64,000 nt of DNA from Pseudomonas brassicacearum (GTDB lineage: Bacteria; Pseudomonadota; Gammaproteobacteria; Pseudomonadales; Pseudomonadaceae), in NCBI RefSeq assembly GCF_003732225.1, contig NZ_MOBJ01000008.1, forward strand, positions 62,001 to 126,000, given 5' to 3'. A program made the position numbers and the translations under genes. This document shows, one piece after another, positions 45,355 to 58,591 of this stretch. Each line of letters opens with the position of its first letter. Position 1 is the stretch's first letter. The notes beneath the pieces are model-generated. The model was not told the DNA's origin. It saw nothing but the letters and a program-made list of their open reading frames with translations, and ran no database searches.

Positions 45355-46704
45355 TTAGAACACGGTTTCGACCTTTATCCCGCCGATCACCGCCGAATCG
45401 ACTTCACGCACGCCTCCGGGGTAACGCACGTATTGCAGGTTCGGTCGTACCGTCAGCCAGTTGGTGACATGAAAGCCGTAATACACCTCGGAACTGTATT
45501 CGCTGTGCTGTAGCGGGATACTCGCCGGGTCGTTGTAGTCGGTCGCACCGTTGACCTGATTCTGCAATTGCGCACGCTCGCGATAGTCGCTGTTGGTGTG
45601 AACCCGCGCAACACCAAAGCCGATGGCATCTTTGGGCCGTGAATCGAACGGTCCGGTGTACACCATTCCCGCCTGAATGAAGTTGTCGACCTGGTTGGTG
45701 TCCTTGTCATGTAGCGTCAGGTTGGCGAACAGCGACAAGCCCCGGCTGGCATCGCCGTTATGGCTGGTAATCTGCTGCTGGGCCACTAGCCAGTAACCGG
45801 ATTTGCTGCTGTGGGACTTGAACGCGTTGCCAGTCAGCGGTTGCGGCTGGCCGTTGACGTCCTTGAGCACATCGTCGGCATTCGCGGTGCTGTAGTAATA
45901 ACCAACCCGGTATTCGCCCGGCAGTCCCTGGACTTTCGGCGACCAGACCAGTTCCACCGGGAATATCGTGCCCTTGGTGCCACTGCCATCAAGCTTGAAG
46001 CCGTTGCCGACTTCCAGGTTCGAGGGGTTCTGGTTGTAGGCACCGACCTGCACGAACACTTCAGGATTGAGGCTGTATTTGACCCGCCCGGCCAACTGAC
46101 TCACTGGCCAGTTGTACCAGATACCGCCGGCCCAGTTACCGACCTGGGAGCCACAGAAGGTCAAACTCTGGAAGTCGCACGGGAAGCTGTTGAAGTCTTC
46201 ACCAGGGCCAAAACGACCGACCTTGATGTCCAGCGCACCGTCGTCGAGAAACCCTTTGCTCAACCACAACTGGGTCAGACGCCAGGTCTGACCACGGCCG
46301 TAGACTTCCTGGGAAGAGGTGTAGCCCCCCACTCGCGGGTCGGTAATCCGGTCGTTGGTCAGGCTGCGACCGTCGCGCTCGGTGATCGCCATTTTGAAGG
46401 TCGCGTGCTCGATGCCCATGGCCTTTTGCAGATCGACCTTGAGACCGAAGACGAACTGCTCGGTCCAGCGTGCGGTCTTGTCGTCGTTGTAGCCGCCCTT
46501 GAGGTTGCTGGCGAACTCGCCGCCGTGCTCAAGCTGAATGTCGTAACCCTTTTCCAGCCAGTCGGTGCGCAGACCGCCCCAATCACCGGTCAGCCATTTC
46601 GAATCGGCCGAGAAGGCATCCGCTGCCAGACTCTGCCCCGCGCCGCCCATGGCCGCCAGCAGCAGGCACGGGGAAAGGTACAACGTTGATTTTCTTACGC
46701 CCAT
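45355..46704 (-). CDS. OprB-family carbohydrate porin
   Basis: 449 aa. The ATG at 46704 has AAGGTGAG 6 bases upstream and opens a signal peptide (MGVRKSTLYLSPCLLLAAM) cleaved near SLAADA. The mature protein begins SKWLTGDWGGLRTDWLEKGYDIQLEHGGEFASNLKGG, the OprB signature. It consists of amphipathic strands and ends with a terminal F (KVETVF), as outer-membrane barrels do. OprB porins admit sugars and polyols. It follows the inositol ABC genes in the same direction, so inositol passage is likely. A REPIN separates it from the permease gene. Confidence 0.9.
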   Translation of the reverse strand: MGVRKSTLYLSPCLLLAAMGGAGQSLAADAFSADSKWLTGDWGGLRTDWLEKGYDIQLEHGGEFASNLKGGYNDDKTARWTEQFVFGLKVDLQKAMGIEHATFKMAITERDGRSLTNDRITDPRVGGYTSSQEVYGRGQTWRLTQLWLSKGFLDDGALDIKVGRFGPGEDFNSFPCDFQSLTFCGSQVGNWAGGIWYNWPVSQLAGRVKYSLNPEVFVQVGAYNQNPSNLEVGNGFKLDGSGTKGTIFPVELVWSPKVQGLPGEYRVGYYYSTANADDVLKDVNGQPQPLTGNAFKSHSSKSGYWLVAQQQITSHNGDASRGLSLFANLTLHDKDTNQVDNFIQAGMVYTGPFDSRPKDAIGFGVARVHTNSDYRERAQLQNQVNGATDYNDPASIPLQHSEYSSEVYYGFHVTNWLTVRPNLQYVRYPGGVREVDSAVIGGIKVETVF

Positions 46705-46787
46705 GGCAAAGCTCACCTTCATTATTGTTGTTAAGGTTTTTTCAGTGCGAGATGTGGGTATTGCGAAGTACAACTTTTGGACGCCGG

Positions 46788-46878
46788 ACCTGTGGGAGCG
46801 ATCTTGCTCGCGATGCAAGCGCTGCGGTTTTCCTGGAACACCGCGGTGATGCTATCGCGAGCAAGCTCGCTCCCACAC
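46788..46878. repeat. REPIN (inverted pair of REP units)
   Basis: TGGGAGCGATCTTGCTCGCGA (left arm, one base changed from consensus) and TCGCGAGCAAGCTCGCTCCCA (right arm) are inverted around about 40 bases. It lies between the permease stop and the porin gene. Confidence 0.9.
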
Positions 46879-46904
46879 AAGCATTGCTCCCATGGGGGGG
46901 CAGT

Positions 46905-47927
46905 TCAGCGCTTGAGTTTGCGCTTGTTGCGGTATTGGTCGATGACCACCGCGACCACGATGATCAGGCCTTTGATGATGTCCTGGATGTAGGCGTCGAC
47001 ACCGACGAAGGTGAAGCCGCTGGCCATCACCCCGAGGATCAGCGCGCCGATCACCGTGCCGGTAATGCGCCCCACGCCGCCCGCCAGGCTGGTACCGCCG
47101 ATCACCGCTGCGGCAATCGCGTCCAGCTCATACGACATGCCCATCCCGGCCTGTCCGGTTGCAGCACGGGCCGACGCCACCACGCCTGCCAGTCCCGCCA
47201 GCAACCCGGCGATGCTGTAGACGATCACCAGATGGCGTTTTACGTTGATCCCGGAGGTGCGCGCCGCCTGCATGTTGCCGCCGATGGCGTAGGTGTATTT
47301 ACCGTACTTGGTGTAGCGCAGTGCGATGTGGAAAATCACCGCCACCACCAGAAAAATGATCACCGGCATCGCGCCATGGCCGATGGCCGTGTAGGAATCC
47401 GAGAGCATGCTCACTGGCTGGCCTTCGGTGTAGTAACGCGCCAGGCCACGGGCCGAGACCATCATGCCCAGGGTGGCAATGAACGGTGGAATCCCGGTGA
47501 TGGCAATGATGCTGCCGTTGATTGCCCCCGCCAGCAGCCCGACCCCGAGCCCGGTAATCACCGGTATCCACACCGGCAAGTCGGTCAGCGACGGAAACAC
47601 CGCCCGAGCGAAATCCGAGGTCTGCGCCAGGCTGGCGGCGATCATCGCCGATAAGGCCAGCACCGAACCCGACGACAGATCGATGCCGGTGGTGATGATC
47701 ACCTGGGTCACGCCAATCGCCAGCAGGCCGATGATCGACACTTGCAGGATCATCAAGACCAGCCGCTGGGAGTTCATCAAAAAGCTCTGGTCACGCACAA
47801 TCCAGCCGAACACTTCAAAGACCAGACCGATGCCGATCAGCACCAGAAAGATGCTCAGCTCGGTCGGTAAGCGCCGGCGACTCTTGACCGGCGCCGTTGC
47901 AGGCTTGTTTTCCAGTATCGCGTTCAT
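46905..47927 (-). CDS. Inositol/ribose-type ABC transporter permease
   Basis: 340 aa with about ten helices of the RbsC/BPD_transp_2 group. Landmarks are QVIITTGIDLSSGSVLALSAM, GLLAGAINGSIIAITGIPPFIATLGMM, NMQAARTSGINVKRHLVIVYSIAGLLAGLAGVV and GGTSLAGGVGRITGTVIGALILGVMASG. It forms the membrane channel for the ATPase and binding protein encoded just upstream. AAGGGTGAG precedes the ATG at 47927. Inositol specificity is inferred from the locus. Confidence 0.92.
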   Translation of the reverse strand: MNAILENKPATAPVKSRRRLPTELSIFLVLIGIGLVFEVFGWIVRDQSFLMNSQRLVLMILQVSIIGLLAIGVTQVIITTGIDLSSGSVLALSAMIAASLAQTSDFARAVFPSLTDLPVWIPVITGLGVGLLAGAINGSIIAITGIPPFIATLGMMVSARGLARYYTEGQPVSMLSDSYTAIGHGAMPVIIFLVVAVIFHIALRYTKYGKYTYAIGGNMQAARTSGINVKRHLVIVYSIAGLLAGLAGVVASARAATGQAGMGMSYELDAIAAAVIGGTSLAGGVGRITGTVIGALILGVMASGFTFVGVDAYIQDIIKGLIIVVAVVIDQYRNKRKLKR

Positions 47928-47996
47928 AACCACTCACCCTTCTATCGCGTTGCCGGGTACGGAGGAAACCGCCACCAGCCTCAATTCGTTGAACAT

Positions 47997-49562
47997 CTAG
48001 TGAACCGCGGTCATTCCAGAGGCCAGTTGCATGACCCGCTCCTGAGTCGCCTCGCTGCGGTCGAGCGTGCCCATCAGGTCGCCCTCGTGCATGACCATCA
48101 CCCGGTCGCTCATGCCGAGCACTTCCGGCAGCTCCGAAGAAATCATGATCACCGCCATACCTTCACTGGCGAGATAGGAGATCAGTCGGTAAATCTCGGC
48201 TTTGGCGCCGACATCAATGCCGCGGGTCGGCTCGTCGAGAATCAGGATTCGCGGATTGGTCATCAGCCAACGGGCGAGCAAGGCTTTTTGCTGGTTGCCG
48301 CCGGACAAGGTGTCGATGCACTGCTCAAGCGACGGGGTTTTCACCCGCAACTTCTTGCACATGTCTTCGCACAGGACGCGCAAGGCTTTCTGCTGGATGA
48401 AGCCGTTGCCGACGTAATGCGGCAGCACCGCCATTTCCATGTTTTCCAGCACCGACAGGCACGGGAACAGGCCACTGAGCTTGCGATCCTCGGTGAGCAA
48501 CGCAAAGCCCCTCTCGATGGCCATGTGCGGATCGCTGATGCGTACCGGTTGGCCGTCGAGACGGATTTCACCGCCGTCGCTCGGGGTGATGCCGAAAATC
48601 GCTTCGGCGACATTGGTCCGGCCCGAGCCCATCAGCCCGGCGATGCCAAGGATCTCGCCGGCATGCAGGTCGAAGGAAACACCCTGGAAGACCCCGTCCA
48701 GACGCAGGTCCCGCACCGACATCAGCAGATCGCCAATCGGCTTTTCGCGCACCGGGAATAACTGGCTGAGTTCACGTCCGACCATCATCGAGATCAGGCT
48801 GTCGCCGTCCATGCTGTCGGCCCGTTGCAGGCCGATGTAGGCACCGTCACGGAACACCGCGACTTCGTCGGCGATGCTGAACACTTCATTCATTTTGTGG
48901 GTGATGTAGATGATGCCCTTACCCTGGGCCTTGAGGTCGGCAATGATCGAGAACAGGTGGGCGACTTCCTTGTCGGTGATCGCCGACGTCGGTTCGTCCA
49001 TGATCAGGATGTCCGAGTCGTAGGACACCGCTTTGGCGATCTCGACCATCTGCCGCTCGGCGATGCTCAGGTTGCCGACCTGTTCTTCCGGGTCGAGGTT
49101 GATCCGCAGCCGTTCCAGCAATTGCGCCGTGCAGCGGTGCATTTCCCGGTGATCGATCATGTGGAAGCCGTTGAGCTGCTCGCGACCGATCCAGATGTTC
49201 TCGGCGATGCTCATGTGCGGCATCAGGTTGAGTTCCTGGTGGATCATCGCGATCCCGGCCTGCAAGGCTGCCAGCGGCGTATCGAAGGTCACTGGTTTAC
49301 CGCGCAGACGCAGCTCACCGGCGTCCGGCTGATAGATGCCGGCAATGATTTTCATCAGGGTGGATTTGCCGGCTCCGTTCTCGCCCATCAAGGCCAGCAC
49401 CGAACCCGGACGCACCCGCAGCTGGACATCGGACAAGGCCACCACACCGGGGAAACCCTTGCTGACGTTGATGATCTCCAGCAGGTACGGCTCATCGACA
49501 GGTACGACGTTTGGCTGGATACCCACCAACGGGGTGCTCGAAGCAGTCGCTGAAGCGAACAT
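47997..49562 (-). CDS. Sugar ABC transporter ATPase (RbsA type, duplicated)
   Basis: 521 aa from the ATG at 49562 (GGAG 9 bases upstream). Two ABC domains are in tandem. The first has Walker [10 protein letters not shown], the signature [15 protein letters not shown] and Walker [10 protein letters not shown]. The second has the degenerate [10 protein letters not shown] in place of Walker A but an intact [15 protein letters not shown] and [14 protein letters not shown]. This asymmetry is normal for carbohydrate importers of the RbsA/MglA family. It energises uptake through the permease encoded downstream. Confidence 0.94.
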   Translation of the reverse strand: MFASATASSTPLVGIQPNVVPVDEPYLLEIINVSKGFPGVVALSDVQLRVRPGSVLALMGENGAGKSTLMKIIAGIYQPDAGELRLRGKPVTFDTPLAALQAGIAMIHQELNLMPHMSIAENIWIGREQLNGFHMIDHREMHRCTAQLLERLRINLDPEEQVGNLSIAERQMVEIAKAVSYDSDILIMDEPTSAITDKEVAHLFSIIADLKAQGKGIIYITHKMNEVFSIADEVAVFRDGAYIGLQRADSMDGDSLISMMVGRELSQLFPVREKPIGDLLMSVRDLRLDGVFQGVSFDLHAGEILGIAGLMGSGRTNVAEAIFGITPSDGGEIRLDGQPVRISDPHMAIERGFALLTEDRKLSGLFPCLSVLENMEMAVLPHYVGNGFIQQKALRVLCEDMCKKLRVKTPSLEQCIDTLSGGNQQKALLARWLMTNPRILILDEPTRGIDVGAKAEIYRLISYLASEGMAVIMISSELPEVLGMSDRVMVMHEGDLMGTLDRSEATQERVMQLASGMTAVH

Positions 49563-49632
49563 GATCAGGTACTCCATCAGCAAGGTTGGCAGTGCCACCT
49601 TGCATGCTTATTGTTGTTATTGAACGGACTGA

Positions 49633-50559
49633 CTATTTGAACTGGTCAACGTTTTCCGGGGTGATCAGGCGATACGGTACCCACACCGCCTGCTCGACCG
49701 GTTCGTTCCTGGCCATCTTCACGGCCGCGTCGATGGAGCCGACAGCCTGGCCTTTAGCGTCCTGGAATACCGAGACCGCCAGATCACCTTTCTTCACGGC
49801 GCGCAGGCCGTCGGGAGTACCGTCGACACCGGCGATCAACACACTACCCTTTTCCACCCCGGCCTGTTTCAGAGCCATGGCAGCACCGATGGCCATCTCA
49901 TCGTTATTGGCCACGATGGCGTCGAATTTGCGGCCCTGGGTCAGCCAGTCGTTGACCAGGGTCATGCCTTTATCGCGTAACCAGGTCCCGGTCTGCTCTT
50001 GGTCGATCTTGATGCCCGGGTACTTGGCCAGCACCTCTTTGACGCCTTTGGTACGGTTGGTGGTGGAGTTGTTGGCGAGGTCGCCCAGCAGGATCACGAT
50101 GTCACCCTTGCCTTGCATTTTTTCGGCGAGGTACTGCATCTGCATCTGGCCGGCTTCCAGGTCATTGGAGGCCACGGTAATCACGCCTTTGGGCAGGTTC
50201 AGGTCATCCGGACGACGGTTGACGTAGACCAGCGGAATCCCGGCCTTGACCGCCGCCTCGGTGATTTTTTTGGTCGCGGCGGTGTCCACCGGATTGACCA
50301 CGATGGCATCGACCTTCTGGCTGATGAAACTTTCGACCTGGCTCAGCTGCTTGACCACGTCGCTGCGAGCATCTTCGAATTGCAGTTTGACGCCATCGGG
50401 CATGGACTTGGCTTGCTTGTCCATGGATTCACGCAGGTAAGTCAGCCAGGTGTCATCGAATTGCGACATGCTTACGCCAATCTTCAGGTCAGCGAACGCA
50501 GCACCGCTGGCAAGCATCAGGGACAGGGCAAGTGAGGCGAAACGGATCTTGGTCTTCAT
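49633..50559 (-). CDS. Periplasmic sugar/inositol-binding protein
   Basis: 308 aa of the RbsB type. A signal peptide (MKTKIRFASLALSLMLASGAAFA) is followed by IGVSMSQFDDTWLTYLRESMDKQA, KVDAIVVNPVDT, IPLVYVNRRPDDL, VASNDLEAGQMQMQYL, GTWLRDKGMTLVNDWL and DAIVANNDEMAIGAAMALKQAG. The YVNRRP segment and the inositol-catabolic neighbourhood suggest myo-inositol as ligand. It is first in the transport operon, about 320 bases after an operator-like palindrome. Confidence 0.9.
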   Translation of the reverse strand: MKTKIRFASLALSLMLASGAAFADLKIGVSMSQFDDTWLTYLRESMDKQAKSMPDGVKLQFEDARSDVVKQLSQVESFISQKVDAIVVNPVDTAATKKITEAAVKAGIPLVYVNRRPDDLNLPKGVITVASNDLEAGQMQMQYLAEKMQGKGDIVILLGDLANNSTTNRTKGVKEVLAKYPGIKIDQEQTGTWLRDKGMTLVNDWLTQGRKFDAIVANNDEMAIGAAMALKQAGVEKGSVLIAGVDGTPDGLRAVKKGDLAVSVFQDAKGQAVGSIDAAVKMARNEPVEQAVWVPYRLITPENVDQFK

Positions 50560-50613
50560 GAAAAGTCTTTCTCCACATTTTTGTTGGTTTTATGGATAAG
50601 GCGCAGGACATAT

Positions 50614-50769
50614 TCAGTGAGTGGGCAAGCGAACGATGGGTGCACCGGGAATGCAGCACACCAGGGCGCCTTTGCGTTCAATGCAAAGGAAACCGGAAAG
50701 AGAAAGGGTTTGAACACGAGGCAGGAACGCGTTACGTAAAACGTGCAGAGCAGAGCTGAAGGTTTTCAT
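50614..50769 (-). CDS. Possible small protein ahead of the transporter operon
   Basis: A 51-codon frame (MKTFSSALHVLRNAFLPRVQ, then TLSLSGFLCIERKGALVCC, ending IVRLPTH) opens with ATG and has AGGT 8 bases upstream. It fills much of the 354-base gap between the Gfo/Idh gene and the binding-protein gene. Its Cys-Cys pair and amphipathic start are not diagnostic. It could be a translated small protein or chance; conservation would decide. Confidence 0.35.
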   Translation of the reverse strand: MKTFSSALHVLRNAFLPRVQTLSLSGFLCIERKGALVCCIPGAPIVRLPTH

Positions 50770-50877
50770 CGGCGGTACCTATCGGTGTTTCTTGTTTTTT
50801 GTTCGCCCTCCCCGCACTCAAGGCTGGCTTGAGGTCGATCGGGACGTTGATAGTCGGTAACCTGGAAAAGACTTTAT

Positions 50878-50893
50878 TGGAATTTAATTTCCA
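50878..50893. promoter_or_regulatory. Putative IolR operator of the inositol transport operon
   Basis: TGGAATTTAATTTCCA is a near-perfect palindrome (TGGAA-N6-TTCCA) in an AT-rich stretch just beyond the end of the Gfo/Idh gene. Its arms are identical to those of the palindrome at 62505-62520 upstream of iolC. A promoter for the transporter genes would lie here. A related AGAATTTTATTCT follows within 20 bases. Confidence 0.6.
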
Positions 50894-50913
50894 TATCAAC
50901 TCATTTTAGAATT

Positions 50914-51966
50914 TTATTCTGATTTTATTCCATGGCCGCACACAGGGTTCATTTCAATCACCTGATGGCGTTCGAAACTCAGCCGTGCGGTGTCTAGAAC
51001 GCGGGTAGTCGCCAGTGCGTCACGGGCCTCGACCGGCAGTGGGCCAGCGCCTTGCAACGCGGTTTGCAGCTGTAAATAGAACTGATGCCAGCAACCACGC
51101 TCAGACGGAATCCGCTCGCGCTCTGCACCGTGCTCGAACCAGCCCCAGCGGCGATGCTCTTCAACACCCCAGCGATCACCTTCGGATTTTGGCGTCAGCC
51201 CGGCCAGCGCCAAGGCCTCTTGCCCGTCCAGACCGTCGACGCTGTAAGTCCCTTCTGTGCCGTTGACCCGAAATCGCGGCTTAAGATTGTTCTGCAGGCA
51301 ACTGCCGCTCAAGTGCGAGATCACGCCGTTGGCATGGGTCAGCGAGAGGAAAAAGCCGTTGTCGTAACGCTGAGCTTCAGTGAGGTAATCCAGTTCGGCG
51401 TAGACCCGCGTCACGGGTCCGAACAGTTGCAGCGCCTGATCCACCAGATGACTGCCCAGATCGCGCAGGAATCCGCCACCGCTGCCCTTGCCCACCGACA
51501 GCGGCGAACAGCGTTCTACGCTGGATTCAAAGCGCGTGACCTGGCCCAACGCACCGGAGTCGATGAGTTTGCGTACCGTAAGAAAATCCGAATCCCAGCG
51601 CCGGTTCTGATAAACGCTGAGCGGGACCTTGCGCTGCTCAGCGGCTATCACCAGCGCTTCGGCCTGCTGCGCATCGGCGGCGAAGGGTTTGTCGCAGACC
51701 ACCGCCACTCCGTGTTCAATGGCTTCAAGCACCAGCGCCGCTCGCCCCTCCAGCGTGGTGGAAATCACCAGCACATCGACCCCGGCTTCCACCAATTGAC
51801 CAATGCTGTCGAAGGCCGGGACACCTGGGTGTTCAGTCGCCAATAACTGACGGCGCTCGGAGGAACGCGTGACCACGCCGACGAACGTCGCCGCTGGCAA
51901 ACTGCTGATCAGCGGCGCATGGAAAAACCGACCGCCATGGCCGTAACCGACAAGTCCGATTCGCAT
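50914..51966 (-). CDS. Gfo/Idh/MocA family oxidoreductase
   Basis: 350 aa. It shows GLVGYGHGGRFFHAPLI (NAD(P)-binding), VVCDKPFAADAQQAEAL with a DKP in place of the common EKP, NRRWDSDFLTVR and GGGFLRDLGSHLVDQAL (Asp..His catalytic pair). This branch resembles YvaA/IolW-like scyllo-inositol dehydrogenases. It is the last gene of the long catabolic operon and presumably brings another inositol isomer into the pathway. Confidence 0.85.
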   Translation of the reverse strand: MRIGLVGYGHGGRFFHAPLISSLPAATFVGVVTRSSERRQLLATEHPGVPAFDSIGQLVEAGVDVLVISTTLEGRAALVLEAIEHGVAVVCDKPFAADAQQAEALVIAAEQRKVPLSVYQNRRWDSDFLTVRKLIDSGALGQVTRFESSVERCSPLSVGKGSGGGFLRDLGSHLVDQALQLFGPVTRVYAELDYLTEAQRYDNGFFLSLTHANGVISHLSGSCLQNNLKPRFRVNGTEGTYSVDGLDGQEALALAGLTPKSEGDRWGVEEHRRWGWFEHGAERERIPSERGCWHQFYLQLQTALQGAGPLPVEARDALATTRVLDTARLSFERHQVIEMNPVCGHGIKSE

Positions 51967-52004
51967 GAAGCTTTCCTTATAAATAGTCGCCGGTTGGCAA
52001 GGCC

Positions 52005-52094
52005 CTTGTGGGAGCGAGCTTGCTCGCGATGCAGGCGATGCGGTTTATCAGAGGCAGCGCGTTGATCCCATCGCGAGCAAGCTCGCTCCCACAG
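52005..52094. repeat. REPIN (inverted pair of REP units)
   Basis: TGTGGGAGCGAGCTTGCTCG and CGAGCAAGCTCGCTCCCACA are inverted around about 45 bases, exactly filling the gap between two genes of the inositol operon. Confidence 0.92.
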
Positions 52095-52110
52095 GATTTG
52101 TGTTCAGTGC

Positions 52111-52971
52111 TCAGCGGCACAACTCGCGAGTAACGCGCTCCAGCATCATCCGGTTGGACTCGTCCGGGCGATCTTCCCAGGCGAATACCGAGACCGTGGC
52201 GATGCCGTCGAACTTGATCTCGCGCAGGGTGCTGAAGAACACTTCCCAGTCGACCTCGCCCTGACCGATGTCCAGATGCTGGTGCACGGTGGCCGTAACA
52301 CCCGGCGGGTTGACGATGTAGCGCAACCCCGATGAGGCCTTGTGGTTGTAGGTGTCGGCGATGATCAGGTGGCTCAGCTTGGAGCCTGCGTACTTGAGCA
52401 TCGAGGCGATGTCGCCTTTGCCATCGTCGTAGAAAAAGGTGTGCGGCGCCGCATAGAGGTAGTTGATCCAGTCGCGATCGAGGCCACGAATGATGTCGAC
52501 CGACTCGTTATTGCGCTCGCAGAAGTCATAGGGATGCGCCTGGATATCGAGCTTGATGCCTTCGCGTTCGAACTCGGGAATCAACTCATCCATGGAACGC
52601 ATGAACTGATTTTCACAAACCAGCGGGTTGTCCGACTGACCGGTGAATTCAGTGTTGACCAGTTCGCAGTCCATCTCGACGGCAATCTGGATCGCGCGCT
52701 TCCAGTTCCGCACCGCCGCCACCCGCAAACCCTCATCGGCGGCGGCCCAGTGGTACATCGGGAGTAAGGACGAGAGCTTCACCCCGGTGTCGCTCAGGGC
52801 CTTGCGAAACTCCTTGATCCGCGCCTTGTCGACGCGCGGGGCCTTGTAGAACGGCAGAAAATCTTCCCGAGGCGAAAGCTCGATGTGCTCGTAACCCAGC
52901 TCGGCGACCTTGTCGACCATCTTGCCCAGGGACAGAGTGCGGTACATGTAGGGGTCTAGTGCGATGCGCAT
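52111..52971 (-). CDS. Sugar phosphate isomerase/epimerase (TIM barrel)
   Basis: 286 aa from the ATG at 52971 (GGAG 9 bases upstream). It is an AP-endonuclease-2-type TIM barrel: [34 protein letters not shown], then [23 protein letters not shown] and the [15 protein letters not shown] end strand carrying metal-binding residues. The family includes inosose isomerases and dehydratases. It is distinct from IolE and IolI of the same operon, so it may act on another inositol isomer. The longer frame upstream only reads through a REPIN. Confidence 0.85.
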   Translation of the reverse strand: MRIALDPYMYRTLSLGKMVDKVAELGYEHIELSPREDFLPFYKAPRVDKARIKEFRKALSDTGVKLSSLLPMYHWAAADEGLRVAAVRNWKRAIQIAVEMDCELVNTEFTGQSDNPLVCENQFMRSMDELIPEFEREGIKLDIQAHPYDFCERNNESVDIIRGLDRDWINYLYAAPHTFFYDDGKGDIASMLKYAGSKLSHLIIADTYNHKASSGLRYIVNPPGVTATVHQHLDIGQGEVDWEVFFSTLREIKFDGIATVSVFAWEDRPDESNRMMLERVTRELCR

Positions 52972-52991
52972 TTTTTTGTTCTCCGCGATCA

Positions 52992-53084
52992 CCTGTGGGA
53001 GCGAGCTTGCTCGCGATGACGGCGGCACATTCAACATCAATGTTGGCTGACCTTCCGCTATCGCGAGCAAGCTCGCTCCCACAT
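52992..53084. repeat. REPIN (inverted pair of REP units)
   Basis: TGTGGGAGCGAGCTTGCTCG and its inverse at 53060-53081 flank about 40 bases, between the isomerase gene and iolG. Confidence 0.92.
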
Positions 53085-53095
53085 TGGGATGTGGG

Positions 53096-56072
<2,977 letters not shown>

Positions 56073-56100
56073 GTGCGATCCTTCAATATACGAAGAAACC

Positions 56101-56182
56101 TTGTGGGAGCGAGCTTGCTCGCGATGGGCGCAACACGGTGGAGCCTGGTACATCGCCATCGCGAGCAAGCTCGCTCCCACAG
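56101..56182. repeat. REPIN (inverted pair of REP units)
   Basis: GTGGGAGCGAGCTTGCTCGC at 56103-56122 and its inverse at 56161-56180 flank about 38 bases. It fills the gap between iolI and iolD. Confidence 0.92.
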
Positions 56183-56209
56183 TTGATCTCCATCAGCCCG
56201 ATAGCGGTG

Positions 56210-57031
56210 TCAGGCCAGGGATTTCTGCAGGTGATCCATGCTCGCGCCGATCGCTGATTGAATATCCGTCAGCCCATGCACGCTGTCGGCAAACGGTTCG
56301 AACGACAGGTAACCGGTATAGCCGGTGCTGAGCAACGTATCGATCTGCGCCGCGTTGCCAAGGATGTCGCCCTCGCCCACCAGCACCCGATGGCCGTCGC
56401 GGATGGTCGCCAGTGGTGCTTGCGCGTCCTCGACACCGGAGATGTGCACCAGCCCGGTCAGCTCAGGGAAAAACTCATACTCACTGGCCAGATGATGGTG
56501 GAAGGTGTCGTGCACCAGACGGAACACATCCAGCCCGCCAATCGCCTTGATCGCGTCCACTGCCGTGCGTTTACGCCGCAGTGAACACTCTTCGAAGCCC
56601 AGTGGTTCGATAAAACCGAGAATCCCGTACTCGCGCAGGATCGGCGCCAGTTCGCTCAACGCGGTGCGCAGGCCGACGCTGCGTTCAGCTTCGTTGCGCG
56701 GGTCGGCGCGATCATTCAGCGGGCACATCACCAACCCTTGCGCGCCGCAATCACGGGCATAGGCGGCGAGTTTCAGGGTTTGCGCACGGCGCTCGTCGTT
56801 CCACACATCGAACGGGTACAGCGCGTTGATCGACAGCACACTGATCCCGTTGGCCCGGCACAACTGACGTACGCGCTCGGGCAGCGTGCCGTCTTCGATT
56901 TCAATACCCTTGAGGTCGTTGCGGATCTCGATGGCATCGGCTTTCAGCGTGACCGCCAGTTCAATGAATTCGGGCAGTGACAAACGTGGGGCGACCATAC
57001 GGTTCAGGGCGAAACGCAGGGGCTGGCTCAT
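56210..57031 (-). CDS. iolI: Inosose isomerase-type TIM-barrel protein
   Basis: 273 aa from the ATG at 57031 (GGAG upstream). AP-endonuclease-2-type barrel: RFALNRMVAPRLSLPEFIELAVTLKADAIEIRNDLKG, GFIEPLGFEECSLRRK, RLVHDTFHHHLASEYEF and a late GEGDILGNAAQIDTLL. It resembles IolI, which interconverts inosose isomers (2-keto-myo-inositol and 1-keto-D-chiro-inositol). The HDTFHHH segment supplies metal ligands. Hydroxypyruvate isomerase is an alternative within the fold, but the location favours IolI. Confidence 0.85.
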   Translation of the reverse strand: MSQPLRFALNRMVAPRLSLPEFIELAVTLKADAIEIRNDLKGIEIEDGTLPERVRQLCRANGISVLSINALYPFDVWNDERRAQTLKLAAYARDCGAQGLVMCPLNDRADPRNEAERSVGLRTALSELAPILREYGILGFIEPLGFEECSLRRKRTAVDAIKAIGGLDVFRLVHDTFHHHLASEYEFFPELTGLVHISGVEDAQAPLATIRDGHRVLVGEGDILGNAAQIDTLLSTGYTGYLSFEPFADSVHGLTDIQSAIGASMDHLQKSLA

Positions 57032-57058
57032 TATTCTTGTTCTCCGCACTCAAGTTGA

Positions 57059-58561
57059 TTATTTGGCAGTGGGCATGCTGAATTCGGGGCCTTTGGCGAT
57101 GCTGTCCGGCCAGCGCTGCATGACGCTTTTGTATCGGCTGTAGAAGCGAATGCCTTCTTCGCCGTAGGCATGGTGATCGCCGAACAACGAGCGTTTCCAG
57201 CCACCAAAGGAGTGCCAGGCCATGGGCACCGGAATCGGTACGTTGATGCCGACCATGCCGACTTTGATGGTGCGGGCAAACGCCCGGGCAATCCCGCCGT
57301 CGCTGGTGAAGCAGGACACACCATTGCCGAATTCGTGGGCGTTGATCAGCGCCACGGCGCTGGCGAAATCCGCCACCCGGACAATGCCCAGCACCGGACC
57401 GAAGATTTCCTGCTGGTAGATGCTCATCTCGGTCGTGACCTTGTCGAACAGCGTCGCGCCGACAAAGAAACCGTTTTCCGCGCCCGGCACTTTGAAGTTC
57501 CGGCCATCGACGATCAGTTGCGCGCCCTGGGCCACGCCTTGATCGATGAACCCTTCGACCTTGGCCTTGTGCTCGGCGGTCACCAGCGGGCCCATGTCGC
57601 TGTCGCCCTGCATACCGTTGCCGACCTTCAGCTGATCGATGCGCGGCAGCAGTTTGGCAATCAGTTTGTCGCCAACGTCGCCTACAGCCACGGCAATCGA
57701 AATCGCCATGCAGCGCTCACCGGCCGAGCCGTACGCGGCGCCAATCAAGGCATCGGCGGCCTGATCCAGATCGGCGTCGGGCATCACGATCATGTGGTTT
57801 TTCGCCCCGCCCAGCGCTTGCACGCGCTTGCCACGGGCCGTGGCTTGCTGGTGGATGTACTCGGCAATCGGCGTCGAACCGACAAACGAAATCGCTTCGA
57901 TGTCCGGGTGCTGCAACAAGGCATCGACCGCGCCCTTGTCGCCCTGCACCACATTGAACACACCGTCCGGCAACCCGGCCTCGCTGAGCAAACGCGCCAT
58001 CAGCAAACTGGCCGACGGATCACGTTCCGAAGGCTTGAGGATGAAGCAGTTACCGGTGACCAGCGCCAGCGGAATCATCCACAGCGGCACCATCACCGGA
58101 AAGTTGAATGGCGTGACCCCGGCGCAAACGCCCAGCGGCTGACGCAGGTTCCAGTTGTCGATGCCGCCACCGATGTTGTCGCTGAATTCGGTTTTCAGCA
58201 GGTTCGGCGCACCGCAGGCGTATTCGACGATCTCGATGCCGCGAGTGACTTCGCCCTTGGCGTCGGAAAAGACTTTGCCGTGTTCACGGCTGATGATTTG
58301 CGCCAGCTCATCGTGATGACGGTCGAGCAGTTCCTTGAACTTGAACATCACCCGCGAGCGGCGCAGCGACGATTGCTCGGACCAGGCCGGGAATGCCCGC
58401 AGAGCCGAAGCCACCGCTTCATCGACGGTCTGCTGGCTGGCCAAGCCGACCCGCGCCTGAATGGTGCCAGTGGCCGGATTGAAGACATTGCTGAAGCGCT
58501 CACTGCCAGTGTCCTGCACCTGGCCGTTGAGGTAGTGGCCGATAACCGGGACGTCGCTCAT
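57059..58561 (-). CDS. iolA: Methylmalonate-semialdehyde dehydrogenase (CoA-acylating)
   Basis: 500 aa of the MmsA/IolA branch of aldehyde dehydrogenases. It starts [25 protein letters not shown] and contains [31 protein letters not shown], the nucleotide-binding [12 protein letters not shown] and [11 protein letters not shown] with the catalytic Cys (about residue 285). Near the C-terminus is [27 protein letters not shown]. It converts malonate semialdehyde from IolJ to acetyl-CoA, ending inositol breakdown. It could also serve valine catabolism (mmsA). Confidence 0.94.
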   Translation of the reverse strand: MSDVPVIGHYLNGQVQDTGSERFSNVFNPATGTIQARVGLASQQTVDEAVASALRAFPAWSEQSSLRRSRVMFKFKELLDRHHDELAQIISREHGKVFSDAKGEVTRGIEIVEYACGAPNLLKTEFSDNIGGGIDNWNLRQPLGVCAGVTPFNFPVMVPLWMIPLALVTGNCFILKPSERDPSASLLMARLLSEAGLPDGVFNVVQGDKGAVDALLQHPDIEAISFVGSTPIAEYIHQQATARGKRVQALGGAKNHMIVMPDADLDQAADALIGAAYGSAGERCMAISIAVAVGDVGDKLIAKLLPRIDQLKVGNGMQGDSDMGPLVTAEHKAKVEGFIDQGVAQGAQLIVDGRNFKVPGAENGFFVGATLFDKVTTEMSIYQQEIFGPVLGIVRVADFASAVALINAHEFGNGVSCFTSDGGIARAFARTIKVGMVGINVPIPVPMAWHSFGGWKRSLFGDHHAYGEEGIRFYSRYKSVMQRWPDSIAKGPEFSMPTAK

Positions 58562-58591
58562 TGTTTTTGTTCTCCAGTCAGTCTTCAGAGT

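Noticed and set aside
52972..53082. N-terminal extensions beginning MGASLLA on several iol genes
   Set aside because: The shared peptide is only the translation of the REP repeat, and better starts with ribosome sites lie downstream.
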